A stretch of 64,000 nt of DNA. Origin: Streptomyces shenzhenensis (lineage in GTDB: Bacteria; Actinomycetota; Actinomycetes; Streptomycetales; Streptomycetaceae). The notes under the pieces were generated by a model, which saw only the letters and a program-made list of their open reading frames with translations, did no database searches and was not told the origin of the DNA. Position numbers and translations under genes: made by a program. Within the stretch, counting starts at the first letter, position 1. Every line of letters starts with the position of its first letter. The stretch lies in assembly GCF_003688995.1 (NCBI RefSeq), contig NZ_PENI01000031.1, positions 53,722 through 117,721 of the forward strand, written 5' to 3'. Shown here piece by piece: positions 8,211 through 16,591 of the stretch.

Positions 8211-9578
8211 TCAGCGGAACAGGCGTGCCTGGATCAGGAGTTGATGGGCGGCGCGATGGCGCTGGTGCGGTTGCAGCAGCTCACGCATGGTACGCAGGTG
8301 GCGCGTGGCGCGGGCGGAACGGAGGGCGGCGTAGGCGGTGAGGAAGGCCTGCCAGTGTGTCAGGGCTTGTTCGAGGTGGCCGATGCGCAAGTGTGTTTCG
8401 GCCAGGCGGGCACGGGTGAGGGCGATGGACCGGTCTTCGTTGGCGGTGCGCAAGCGAAGAGAGGTGTTCAGTGCCTTGACGGCGCCGGAGTGGTCGCCCA
8501 GGACGCTGAGCGTCTGAGCGCGTTGGTAGCACAGGGCACCGACCGGGTACGCCGTGAACGGGCCGGGAGGGCCGTCGGTGCGGGCGTGAAGACGCTCGGC
8601 GCGTGCGAGGGCGTCCAGCGCGGCGCGGCGGTCGTGGTAGGCCAGCAGCACTGCATGGAGGGCCTGCGTATAGGCCTGGACCGCGGGTGGAGCGGCGTCG
8701 GCGAGGGAGACGGCCTGTTCGCTGAGGCGGAGTACGGCTGGCGTGTGATGGCCCAGCTCGTGAGCATGCGCGGCCATGGCGCGCAGAGTGATGGCGAGGG
8801 TGGCGGAGTCATCGGCGTCGGCGGCGAACCGGGCGGCTATGTGATGGTAGTGCTGCGCGGTTCGGTCATGGCCGCTGTCCGCGCTCATGTTGCCCAGCAA
8901 CAGGGTCAGCTGAGCGGCTGCGGACAGCACATCACGGGGGATCTGCTCGCGCCCGGGAGCGGCGATGGCGGGCACGACGTGCTGCGCCAGAAACGCGGCC
9001 AGAGCGGCCCTCACCGGCTCTCCGCCATACCTGTCGGCCGCCATGTGGAACAGAGTCGCCATGCCGTGCATACAGTCGGCTTCGGTCGGCGTCGATCGGC
9101 TCCGCTCGGCTTCGGCCGGCCCGGGGCGAGCTGAACTAGGCCCGGCCGAAGCAGGTTGGCCCGCTGCGGAGGGGGACGTGATCCGCTGAGGCATCACCAG
9201 GGCGGCCAGGCTGAAGACGTCCGTGCCCAGCAGCGACTGGCGGGCGGGATCAAGCTCAGCGCCTGTGAGCCGGCTCAGTTTGCGCAACGGGTCAGCCTCC
9301 CACGCCGGATCCACGGCCACGGCCGGGGTATGCGTGAGCCCGGCCTCCTCCGCAGAGACCGGGCGGCGGAGGTGGCGCGACAGGCATTCCAGGAGCAGGG
9401 CGGGGGCGGGTGGTCTGGGCTGGCTGCCCGCCAGCCAGCGCCGCACGGTGGTGGGGGCGTAGGACAGGGACAGACCCTGCTCCGCGGCCAGTGCGCGCAT
9501 GGCGCGGGCCAGCTGGGCCACGCTCAACCCCGCGGCCTGCACCAGTGTCTCCAGGCGGGTGTTGGGTACACGGGACAT
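8211..9578 (-). CDS. HTH-type transcriptional regulator with TPR-like C-terminal region
   Basis: 455 residues from ATG at 9576-9578, preceded by GGGAGGGGGGAAG. The first 60 residues (LETLVQAAGLSVAQLARAMR and TVRRWLAGSQP) look like a helix-turn-helix of the XRE-like type. After a Pro/Ser/Ala-rich stretch (about residues 125-170), the C-terminal 280 residues consist of helical Ala/Leu/His-rich repeats suggestive of TPRs. Such proteins are common Streptomyces regulators of unknown ligand. It is immediately upstream of the beta-branching cassette in the same direction, 543 bp away, so it might regulate it. The longer open frame to 9953 is rejected because of the strong RBS here. Confidence 0.75.
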   Translation of the reverse strand: MSRVPNTRLETLVQAAGLSVAQLARAMRALAAEQGLSLSYAPTTVRRWLAGSQPRPPAPALLLECLSRHLRRPVSAEEAGLTHTPAVAVDPAWEADPLRKLSRLTGAELDPARQSLLGTDVFSLAALVMPQRITSPSAAGQPASAGPSSARPGPAEAERSRSTPTEADCMHGMATLFHMAADRYGGEPVRAALAAFLAQHVVPAIAAPGREQIPRDVLSAAAQLTLLLGNMSADSGHDRTAQHYHHIAARFAADADDSATLAITLRAMAAHAHELGHHTPAVLRLSEQAVSLADAAPPAVQAYTQALHAVLLAYHDRRAALDALARAERLHARTDGPPGPFTAYPVGALCYQRAQTLSVLGDHSGAVKALNTSLRLRTANEDRSIALTRARLAETHLRIGHLEQALTHWQAFLTAYAALRSARATRHLRTMRELLQPHQRHRAAHQLLIQARLFR

Positions 9579-10070
9579 ACTCTTCCCCCCTCCCAGGACC
9601 GCACCACCGGCCGCCAGCCGAGTGCCGAAGTTGTGCGCCCTCGCCAGCTGCAAGTCCGTTTCAGGACAGCGGTGTTGTCTTAATGACTGTACTCCGACCG
9701 AGACCTTCAGAAGCAGTCTTCTTCCGGTCATGCAGGTGGGCCCTCGGCTCGGCTCTGAAGCCGATCGGAAAATCGATCTTCGGGAGGGCAGACGGCAGCA
9801 TCCGGGCCGTCGATCGAGCGGCCCGGTGCAAGCAGCCGAGGCGAGGACGGCGTCCGAGCGCGGCGCACTCCGCGGGGCCACGCGGATCGGGCACCTGGGT
9901 GAGGCGCTCCGACAGTCCGACTGGCAGACCGTCATGAACCGGACGCCGATCACGCCGGAAGGACGCCGACGCCGCCTTGCTCTGCGCGGCTGCTGCTGAG
10001 GGACGGTGTCGCCGGTCGGCCCGATCCCCGGCTCACTCAGCCGAATCCGCCGGCCGTGGCGCTCATGGCG
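9579..10070. other. Intergenic region, nothing recognised
   Basis: About 490 bp between the regulator start and the end of an aminotransferase relic. It must contain the promoter of the minus-strand regulator. I see no convincing gene, repeat or terminator. Confidence 0.4.
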
Positions 10071-10500
10071 TCATCCATGGACCGGCTCCACACCCGTACG
10101 CCGGAGGAAGCCGTCGGCGACTTTGACGAAGGTGTCGTCCGCCTCGTACGCGCCGATCGTCACCCGTACTCCCTCACCCGGGATGGTCTGGCCGGCGAGG
10201 CCCGCCTCGTGGCAGTCCGCGCAGTACATCGCCCGGGACCCGGTCCAGGAAGACCTCCAGCTCGGTCCGGTGCACAGTGGGGCCGGTGGGGTTGTTGGGG
10301 TTGCAGACGAAGATCAGCCGGGTACGGCTGCTGACAGCGCACGCCATCGCCTCCAGGTCGTGCGCCTCGCCAGTGGTCGGCACCGTCACGGGTGTTGCGC
10401 CAGCTTGTGGTGCACCGGGCCGCCGGGCCCGTCGGCGGCCCGGTAGCTGGGGATGTCCGCCAACACGCGACGCAGCCTCGGGCTCGGCCGGCTCATTGTG
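10071..10500 (-). pseudogene. Histidinol-phosphate/aromatic aminotransferase (HisC-like) relic
   Basis: Reading the minus strand, three pieces of a fold-type I PLP aminotransferase occur in order but in different frames. They are an N-terminal RRVLADIPSYR....KLA piece, a middle piece with AVSSRTRLIFVCNPNNPTGPT and FLDRVPGD, and a C-terminal IPGEGVRVTIGAYEADDTF piece ending at a TGA (10071-10073). The segment that would carry the PLP-binding Lys (usually in a SKxxGLAGLR motif) is missing, as is the part between the substrate loop and the NPNNPTG motif. Deletions plus frameshifts make this clearly non-functional. It may once have supplied an amino acid precursor to the NRPS operon beside it. 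Confidence 0.75.
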
Positions 10501-11066
10501 GTCCTCCGCCTGGATGTCACCGGGGCGTGGATCGTCAGGGGCCGGCAGATGGTCGTCGGGGGTGGGAGCCGCGGGCGCCCGGCGCCGAGGGGCCGGCGCA
10601 TCGACAACGTCTTCGGGCTGCACGCAGGGCACCGTGCTCTTGGCACGATCGTGGTGTCCCGGCGTGAACGCCGTGCCCGGTACGCGACCCCGCCGACGGC
10701 GATCACTTCGCCTTCTCGCGGGGCGCGGTCACCCGCTGCCCGCGATACGGCATCGGCCGCCGATGTCTCCTGCCACGCCAGTCAACCAGGGACGCGTCGC
10801 GGCCGCGTCAAAATGCCGTCGAAGCTGTGTGAAGACGTGCCCTGAAGCGCGAGGCACGGCCAGACACATGTGCATCCGTCCTCTCGACAGACTTCATGCC
10901 CCCTCTACGCGGTGTCGACGGCGCCATGACTTTCCGCTGGTTCACTGGCGGAACGGGTGACACCGGAACCATCACGGGCCACCCGGGAACCGCACCACCG
11001 CGGCCGCACTCCGAGGGAACTCTGACGCCTCGTCATATGCGGAGACGATCAACGAAGGAGATGTCC
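10501..11066. other. Region upstream of NRPS operon, no intact gene
   Basis: About 560 bp between the aminotransferase relic and the first NRPS-operon gene. Open frames here have no recognisable protein character. The promoter of the plus-strand operon should lie in the right half, where GC content drops slightly before an AAGGAG at 11055-11060. Confidence 0.35.
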
Positions 11067-12113
11067 ATGGCAGCGCCAGGTGCCCTGGCTCGTGGAGCAG
11101 TGCCAGGCCCCCCGACCCGCATACTCGATCGACGCTTCGCCGCTCAACTGGTCACCGCCGCGGAAGGACTGCTGGAGCGGTTCGGTACTCCCGACGCTCC
11201 GGGGCTGCTCAAGTCACTCCGGCACGAAGCGGACGAATTCCCCGGCTTGTTCAGGGAGGCCCTGCGTCCCGAGTTCTCCGACGCGGGGATGTACGTCCTG
11301 CGGGGGCTCCCCGTCGAGGACGCCTCCCTCGGCCCGACGCCCACCGGGTGGTCCGTCGCCGGTGACGCCGGTGCGCTGTGGGACGTCGTCCTGCTCCTGC
11401 TGGCGGCCGCGATGGGACACCCCATGGGATGGCGGGGTCAGCAGAACGGCCGTATGGTCAACAACATCGTGCCCGCCCCGGGCCACGAGAACGAGCAGAC
11501 CGGTGCCAGCAGCACGGTGTTGCTCGCCCCGCACACCGAGGACGCGTTCCACCCCCGCAGGGCCGACCTCCTGCTGCTGTGCTGCATGCGCAACCACGAA
11601 GGAGTGGCGACGACCGCTTCGAGCGTGCGGCTGACGGACCTCGCACCCGAAGACGTCGACGCGCTGTCCCGCCCGATGGCCCCCATCCTTCCCGACGACG
11701 CCTACACCAGTTCCGCCCTGCCCGACGAGGTACATGCCTGCGCCGGCACCGTGTCGCCCCAACCCGTGCGCACGCTGTGGCCGACGCCCGACGGACTCAC
11801 CATCCGGTTCGACCCGGCGTACACGCGCTTCGACGGCACCGACGCCGCGTATCGCGCGGCCTACGCCCGCCTGGAGGCGGAACTCTCCCGCGTCGTCCGA
11901 GCCGTCGCACTGGAGCAGGGGGACGTACTGGTCGTGGACAACGATGTCGTCGTCCATGGCAGGGTGCCCTTCCGGTCGCGGTACGACGGCACGGACCGCT
12001 GGCTGAAGCGGGCTCTCGTGCATGTGCCGCACCGACGCGGCAGGCCGGAGTCGGAACGCGCGGAGCATGGCTACGGCCAGCCGGTCATCGATCCGTACTG
12101 CGACGGGACTTGA
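11067..12113 (+). CDS. Fe(II)/2-oxoglutarate oxygenase, VioC/AsnO/clavaminate synthase type (amino-acid hydroxylase)
   Basis: 348 residues starting MAAPGALARG. The facial-triad pattern of this family is visible as HTEDAFHP (HxE form) in the middle and a distal His near DNDVVVHGRVPF, followed by Arg/Lys-rich WLKRALVHV. The HxE in place of HxD is characteristic of clavaminate synthase-like enzymes, which include Arg and Asn beta-hydroxylases of NRPS pathways. ATG at 11067 lies 6 bases after AAGGAG (11055-11060); the ATG at 11061 abuts that site and is less suitable. As first gene of the operon it probably makes a beta-hydroxy amino acid, free or carrier-bound. Substrate is not determined. Confidence 0.85.
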   Translation: MAAPGALARGAVPGPPTRILDRRFAAQLVTAAEGLLERFGTPDAPGLLKSLRHEADEFPGLFREALRPEFSDAGMYVLRGLPVEDASLGPTPTGWSVAGDAGALWDVVLLLLAAAMGHPMGWRGQQNGRMVNNIVPAPGHENEQTGASSTVLLAPHTEDAFHPRRADLLLLCCMRNHEGVATTASSVRLTDLAPEDVDALSRPMAPILPDDAYTSSALPDEVHACAGTVSPQPVRTLWPTPDGLTIRFDPAYTRFDGTDAAYRAAYARLEAELSRVVRAVALEQGDVLVVDNDVVVHGRVPFRSRYDGTDRWLKRALVHVPHRRGRPESERAEHGYGQPVIDPYCDGT

Positions 12114-12225
12114 GTACGCAGCCGCAGCCCTCGCCACCGCGACCGCGACCGGGCCGGTCCACGCGCACCCTGGCGCCGTTCCCCGGCTCCCGCACCGGGA
12201 CACCTCCAGCCCTCCGGAGCAATCG

Positions 12226-13482
12226 ATGAACGACTTCACCCCTGCCGAGCCGTCCTCCTGGGACACAGCGCGGATCCTCGCCAGCTACTCCGACGTGCTG
12301 TCCACCGACATGTCCCTGGACAGTGACTTCTTCATGTCCGGCGGTCATTCCCTCATGGCGGTCGCGCTCGCCCACCGTCTCCGGCAGCAGCTCGGTGTGC
12401 CGGTCACCGGGCTGGAGGTGCTGGACCACGCCACACCGCGGGCCCTCATCGCCGCCCTGAGTGAACGTGCGGCCGCGGCGGACCCGGCTGCCGACACGGC
12501 CGGTTCCACCGGCGCGGTCCGCGACACTGTCCTCGTGACCGGTGCCAGCGGCGCTGTGGGGAGCTTCGTCGTCCAGGAGCTGGTCTCCCGGCAGTATCGC
12601 GTCCGGGCCCTCGTCCGGCCCGAGTCGGCCGACGTGATGCGCGGCTCAGGAGCCGAGGTCGTGCACGGCGACCTGACCCGGCCGGGCACTCTGCGCGAAG
12701 CCGTGCGCGGCGCGGACGCGGTGATCCATGCCGCGTGCACATTCACCGAGCCCGCCGTGGACGTCGCGGCCCTGCACGCACTGACGAACGACTGGCAGGG
12801 CGGTCCGTTCGTCTTCGTCAGCAGCGTCGACGCCTACGGGAGGCCCGTGCGCCCCGGCGTCCCCGAGGGGCAGGAAACGGAGGGTACGACCAGCGACTAC
12901 GGTCGGGGCAAGGCCAGCTGCGAGAGCGTCCTGCGGACCGCGGCGGACCGCCGGGGAGCGCCGGACTCCATCAGCCTCGTCCGGGTGCCGCTCGTCTGGG
13001 GACCGCACCGGCGGCTGCGCGACCAACTGCGCCGCGGGACCCTCGGCCCCTTCTACCAGAGCGCCGTGCGAGGGGAGCCGATCCTGCTCCCCGTGCAGGA
13101 CACCGTGGCGGAGCCGTGGTTCGGCCTGCCCTGGGTGGGTGCCGCGGCCCTGGCACGTGTCCTGGTGTCCCTGGTCGGCCGGCCGGCCGGCGGCGTGCTC
13201 AACGCGGTCGGCGGACACGTCTCCTGGCGTGAGTACGCCACGGAACTCGTGCGCCTGCTCGGAAGCACCAGCCCGGTCCGCGCCGACCTGGCTGCCGCGC
13301 CGGCCCTGCGCCGCCCGTGGCGGTACCGCACCGACGTGCTGGACACCCGGCCGGGCCCCGGCCTCCACGAGGACTGGCGTGCCCTGCTGGCGTCGACACT
13401 GAACGCCACCGATCACGACCGGGGCACCGTCGCCGGCGGTCACGGTCACCGCTGCACGGGAATACGGGGGACGGCGTCATGA
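12226..13482 (+). CDS. Carrier protein fused to extended short-chain dehydrogenase (PCP-SDR)
   Basis: 418 residues from ATG 12226 with CCGGAG upstream. Residues about 5-80 are a carrier domain with the pantetheine Ser near residue 41 (FFMSGGHSLMAVAL). From about residue 104 there is an extended SDR of the NAD-dependent epimerase type: LVTGASGAVGSFVV nucleotide-binding loop, FVSSVDAYG with the catalytic Ser, and YGRGK (Tyr about 225, Lys four residues on). Its TGASGAVG is not the usual TGATGFLG of terminal thioester reductase domains. A PCP joined to an SDR suggests reduction or epimerisation of a carrier-bound amino acyl group, possibly the product of the oxygenase upstream. It overlaps the next gene by ATGA. 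Confidence 0.82.
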   Translation: MNDFTPAEPSSWDTARILASYSDVLSTDMSLDSDFFMSGGHSLMAVALAHRLRQQLGVPVTGLEVLDHATPRALIAALSERAAAADPAADTAGSTGAVRDTVLVTGASGAVGSFVVQELVSRQYRVRALVRPESADVMRGSGAEVVHGDLTRPGTLREAVRGADAVIHAACTFTEPAVDVAALHALTNDWQGGPFVFVSSVDAYGRPVRPGVPEGQETEGTTSDYGRGKASCESVLRTAADRRGAPDSISLVRVPLVWGPHRRLRDQLRRGTLGPFYQSAVRGEPILLPVQDTVAEPWFGLPWVGAAALARVLVSLVGRPAGGVLNAVGGHVSWREYATELVRLLGSTSPVRADLAAAPALRRPWRYRTDVLDTRPGPGLHEDWRALLASTLNATDHDRGTVAGGHGHRCTGIRGTAS

Positions 13483-15047
13483 GCGAACCGTGGCACGTCC
13501 AGTCCAGGGCCGCGCGAACGGGTCCCGGTGTGCACGGACTTGTGGCACGCCATGTCTCCGCGACACCCGCCGCCTGCGCCGTGCGGGACACCGTGGGGCG
13601 CGAACTGACCTACGCGCAGCTGTGGGAGCGGTCCGGCGCCGTCGCGGCCCGCCTGGAGAGCAGCGGCATCGGACGGGGAGCACGGGTGGCGGTCCGCATG
13701 GAGCGCACCCCCGAGCTGGTGGTGGCACTGCTCGGTGTCCTGCGCGCGGGGGCGGCCTATGTGCCCCTCGACCCGTACGCGCCCCGCGAACGACAGGACT
13801 CGGTCGTACGGGACTGCCGGGCCGAGGCCCTGCTGGTCACCGACCCCGGACGGGCCGGGGACGGGCCGCCGGTCCTGGCCATGCCCGGACCGGACGCGGA
13901 TCCGGCGCCGGGCGCGACGACCGCGCCGGCGCGTGCCGTCGCGCCCGAGGACATCGCGTTCATCGGCTACACGTCGGGTTCCACCGGCCGGCCCAAGGGC
14001 GTCATGCTCAGCCACCTGGCCATCGAACGGTTCGTCACGGGCGCCGCCTACTGCGAGGTCGGACCGGGCGACCGGGTGGCCCAGGTCGCCAACCCCTCCT
14101 TCGACCCGGTCACCTTCGAGGTGTGGAACACCCTGGCGGCCGGAGCCACGGTGGTGATGATGCCCGCCGTCGCCGAAACACCCCTGGATCAGTGGATCGC
14201 TAGCCTGGCCGCGCACCGGATCACCGTCGTCTTCCTGACCACCGCGCTCGTCGACATGGTGCACCGCGCCGCACCGGGCGCGTTCGCCACGCTGCGCGTC
14301 CTCCTCTTCGGCGGAGAGACTGCGGACCCGGAGATGGTGCGCGGGCTGTGCACGGTACGCCCGCCCGAGCGGGTGCTGCACGTGTACGGGCCGACGGAGG
14401 CGACCACGTTCGCCAGCTTCTTCCCGTGCACCGCCGAGAATCTCGCCGGACTCGACCGGATCCCGATCGGATTCCCCCTCCAGGACACCACGTTGCGCGT
14501 CGTCGGCCCGGATCTCGATGCGGTGCCGGACGGCGAGAGCGGTGAGCTGTGCATCGGCGGACCCCGGATCGCCACCGCTTATCTGGGGCAACCAGGTCTT
14601 ACCGCTGAGCGATTCGTCGTCATGCCGGACGGAGAGAGGGTCTACCGGAGCGGTGATCTCGTCAGACGGCGCGGCGACGGGGCCCTGGAGTTCCTCGGTC
14701 GCAAGGACCGCCAGGTGAAACTCCGGGGGTTCCGGATCGAGTTGGAAGAAGTCGAACGCGCGGTCGTGGCCACGGGGCTCGTCACGGCGGCCGTGGTCGA
14801 GAAGACGGGCGAGGGCATGGCCGCCGCCCTGGTCGGCTTCGTCGTGCCGAAAAGCGCCACGGACACAAGAGCGGATGTGCTGCCCCGCCTCCTGTCCCGG
14901 GCCCTGGCGGACACCCTGCCGGGATACATGGTGCCGAGGAGATGGCACGTCGCCGACTCCCTGCCCGTGACGCGCAACGGGAAGGTCGACAGGCCGGCTC
15001 TCCTCGCCCGGCATTCCGACAACGCCCGTGCGAACACAGGCAGTTGA
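13479..15047 (+). CDS. Stand-alone NRPS adenylation domain
   Basis: 522 residues with the complete A-domain motif set: LRAGAAYVPLDP, YTSGSTGRPKGV (about residue 164), YGPTEATTF, YRSGDLV, GRKDRQVKLRGFRIE, and the A10 Lys in NGKVDRPAL. There is no carrier domain, so it must load a PCP in trans, most likely that of the preceding PCP-SDR protein, to which it is coupled by an ATGA overlap. Aligning by eye to the PheA pocket positions gives D-P-F-F-L-G-V-T-F-K. I do not recognise this code and assign no substrate. Confidence 0.87.
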   Translation: MSEPWHVQSRAARTGPGVHGLVARHVSATPAACAVRDTVGRELTYAQLWERSGAVAARLESSGIGRGARVAVRMERTPELVVALLGVLRAGAAYVPLDPYAPRERQDSVVRDCRAEALLVTDPGRAGDGPPVLAMPGPDADPAPGATTAPARAVAPEDIAFIGYTSGSTGRPKGVMLSHLAIERFVTGAAYCEVGPGDRVAQVANPSFDPVTFEVWNTLAAGATVVMMPAVAETPLDQWIASLAAHRITVVFLTTALVDMVHRAAPGAFATLRVLLFGGETADPEMVRGLCTVRPPERVLHVYGPTEATTFASFFPCTAENLAGLDRIPIGFPLQDTTLRVVGPDLDAVPDGESGELCIGGPRIATAYLGQPGLTAERFVVMPDGERVYRSGDLVRRRGDGALEFLGRKDRQVKLRGFRIELEEVERAVVATGLVTAAVVEKTGEGMAAALVGFVVPKSATDTRADVLPRLLSRALADTLPGYMVPRRWHVADSLPVTRNGKVDRPALLARHSDNARANTGS

Positions 15048-15091
15048 GGGATCGGCGGGTTCCCCGGCCCATCCAGCGGAAGGAGTCCTCC

Positions 15092-16474
15092 TTGCACGTC
15101 AACATCACCGAGAGCTATCTGGCCCAGTACGGCGGCGTGGCGGCCGGCCGACCCGACCTCCACCCGGTGACCGGTGCGCAGCGGCGCTTCCTCACCATGC
15201 GCCGCCTCGCCGTCGGCACAGCACCGATCGTGGTGCCCCTGTACTTCGAGTTTCCCCGCGGCACGGTCGACCCGGCGCGCCTGGAGGAGGCCGCTGCCTG
15301 CCTGGCCGCCCGGCACCCAGCGCTGCGCATGCGGTTCGACACCGACGCCCCGGTCCCCGTGCAGCGGCTCGCCGAACCCGAGGGCCATGTGCGGCGCCTG
15401 GCCGCCCGGGCGGGGGAGAGCACCGCGGACGCCCTGCGCCGTGCCCTGCTCGCCTGGGTCACCGAAGGTCCCGTCCTGAGACTCCTGCTGGCGACCTCGG
15501 ACGACCGACCGGACCACGAGACGCTGGCCGTGGTCGTCGACCACGCCGCCTGCGACGAGCAGTCGCTCGGCCTGATCACGGACGGCCTCACCCGGGCGTA
15601 CCGGGACCGTACCAGTGCCCGGGAGGCCCGGGCCGACGCCGGCCGGCGGGCCGTGGACGAGTACCGTGACGCGGTCGAACGCCAACTCGCCGTCGAGCGT
15701 GCGGCATCGGTACCGCGCGATCTCGACTACTGGGCCGGCCGGTTCGCAGGTCCCGGACCGATCGGACCGGCCGGGCCCCCGGAAGGTGCCCGGCCCACCG
15801 GGGCGTCCCGTCCGGCGGCGCCCGTTCCGGCCGAGATCATCGACCCCACCGGCATGGTGAAGCACCGGCGCCCCCTCCCTGCCGACGGTGCACGCACCGG
15901 GTTGTTCCCGGCCCTGCTGAGCGCTGTCGCGGCCGCGGTCGCGCCCCTGCCGTCCTCCGTCGCGAAGCGGCAAGGGAGGACTCCGCTGATCGGCTACCCC
16001 TGGGGCGGACGACCGCTCGGAGCCGCCCCCGTACTGGGGTGCTTCCTCAACACAGTGCTCTTCACCACCGTCGCGCCCGGTGACCTCGACGAGGCCTGCG
16101 ACCGGTGGTGGGACGACATCGACCACGCCGACACACCGGTCGACGAGGTGGTCCGGGCGGCGCGCAGGGGCGGCAGCGGGTGGTCCGGCACGGTCGACGC
16201 GCTGCTGACCCTGGAGGACACCACCCGCCGCCCGCCCCTGGAGCTGGGCGGTGTCGAGGGCGTAGAGACACACCTGCGCGGTCCGGCGCTCCAGTCCCCG
16301 GTGGCGGTGTCCGTCTCGCAGAGCCGCCGCGACCTGCTCGTCCGCATGGGATGGAATCGGCACCAACTCGACGACCAGGAGGCGCGGTCGGCCTTCGACA
16401 CGCTGTGCACCACCCTCGACGGTCACCTCGGTCCCGCCCCTGACCGCACCGATCCCACCGCGTTCCTGCGCTGA
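15092..16474 (+). CDS. Stand-alone NRPS condensation-like domain with degenerate active-site motif
   Basis: 460 residues from a TTG start at 15092 preceded by GGAAGGAG; the open frame extends 50 codons further up but into the preceding A gene. It has the condensation-domain architecture: an HPVTGAQRRFL entry, LEEAAACLAARHPALRMRF, a core motif, and CFLNTVLFTTV near the latch. The HHxxxDG motif is VVDHAACDEQS (about residues 147-157): the second His and the Asp are kept while the first His is Asp and the Gly is Glu. The second His is the key residue in the family, so activity is possible. It may couple the PCP-SDR-bound residue to the next module. Confidence 0.78.
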   Translation: MHVNITESYLAQYGGVAAGRPDLHPVTGAQRRFLTMRRLAVGTAPIVVPLYFEFPRGTVDPARLEEAAACLAARHPALRMRFDTDAPVPVQRLAEPEGHVRRLAARAGESTADALRRALLAWVTEGPVLRLLLATSDDRPDHETLAVVVDHAACDEQSLGLITDGLTRAYRDRTSAREARADAGRRAVDEYRDAVERQLAVERAASVPRDLDYWAGRFAGPGPIGPAGPPEGARPTGASRPAAPVPAEIIDPTGMVKHRRPLPADGARTGLFPALLSAVAAAVAPLPSSVAKRQGRTPLIGYPWGGRPLGAAPVLGCFLNTVLFTTVAPGDLDEACDRWWDDIDHADTPVDEVVRAARRGGSGWSGTVDALLTLEDTTRRPPLELGGVEGVETHLRGPALQSPVAVSVSQSRRDLLVRMGWNRHQLDDQEARSAFDTLCTTLDGHLGPAPDRTDPTAFLR

Positions 16475-16591
16475 CGCGCCGCCACGTCCCGCCACGCCCC
16501 CCGGCCTCGCCGTCCCCTCCAGCTCGTCACCCCCCCCACGCCCTCAGCACTGCGCCGCACCCCCCTGCAGGCCCGACCCCGAGGAAGCACC

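Noticed and set aside
8211..9953. Longer regulator start at 9953
   Set aside because: Upstream 125 codons are not protein-like, and a strong GGGAGG site precedes the ATG at 9578.
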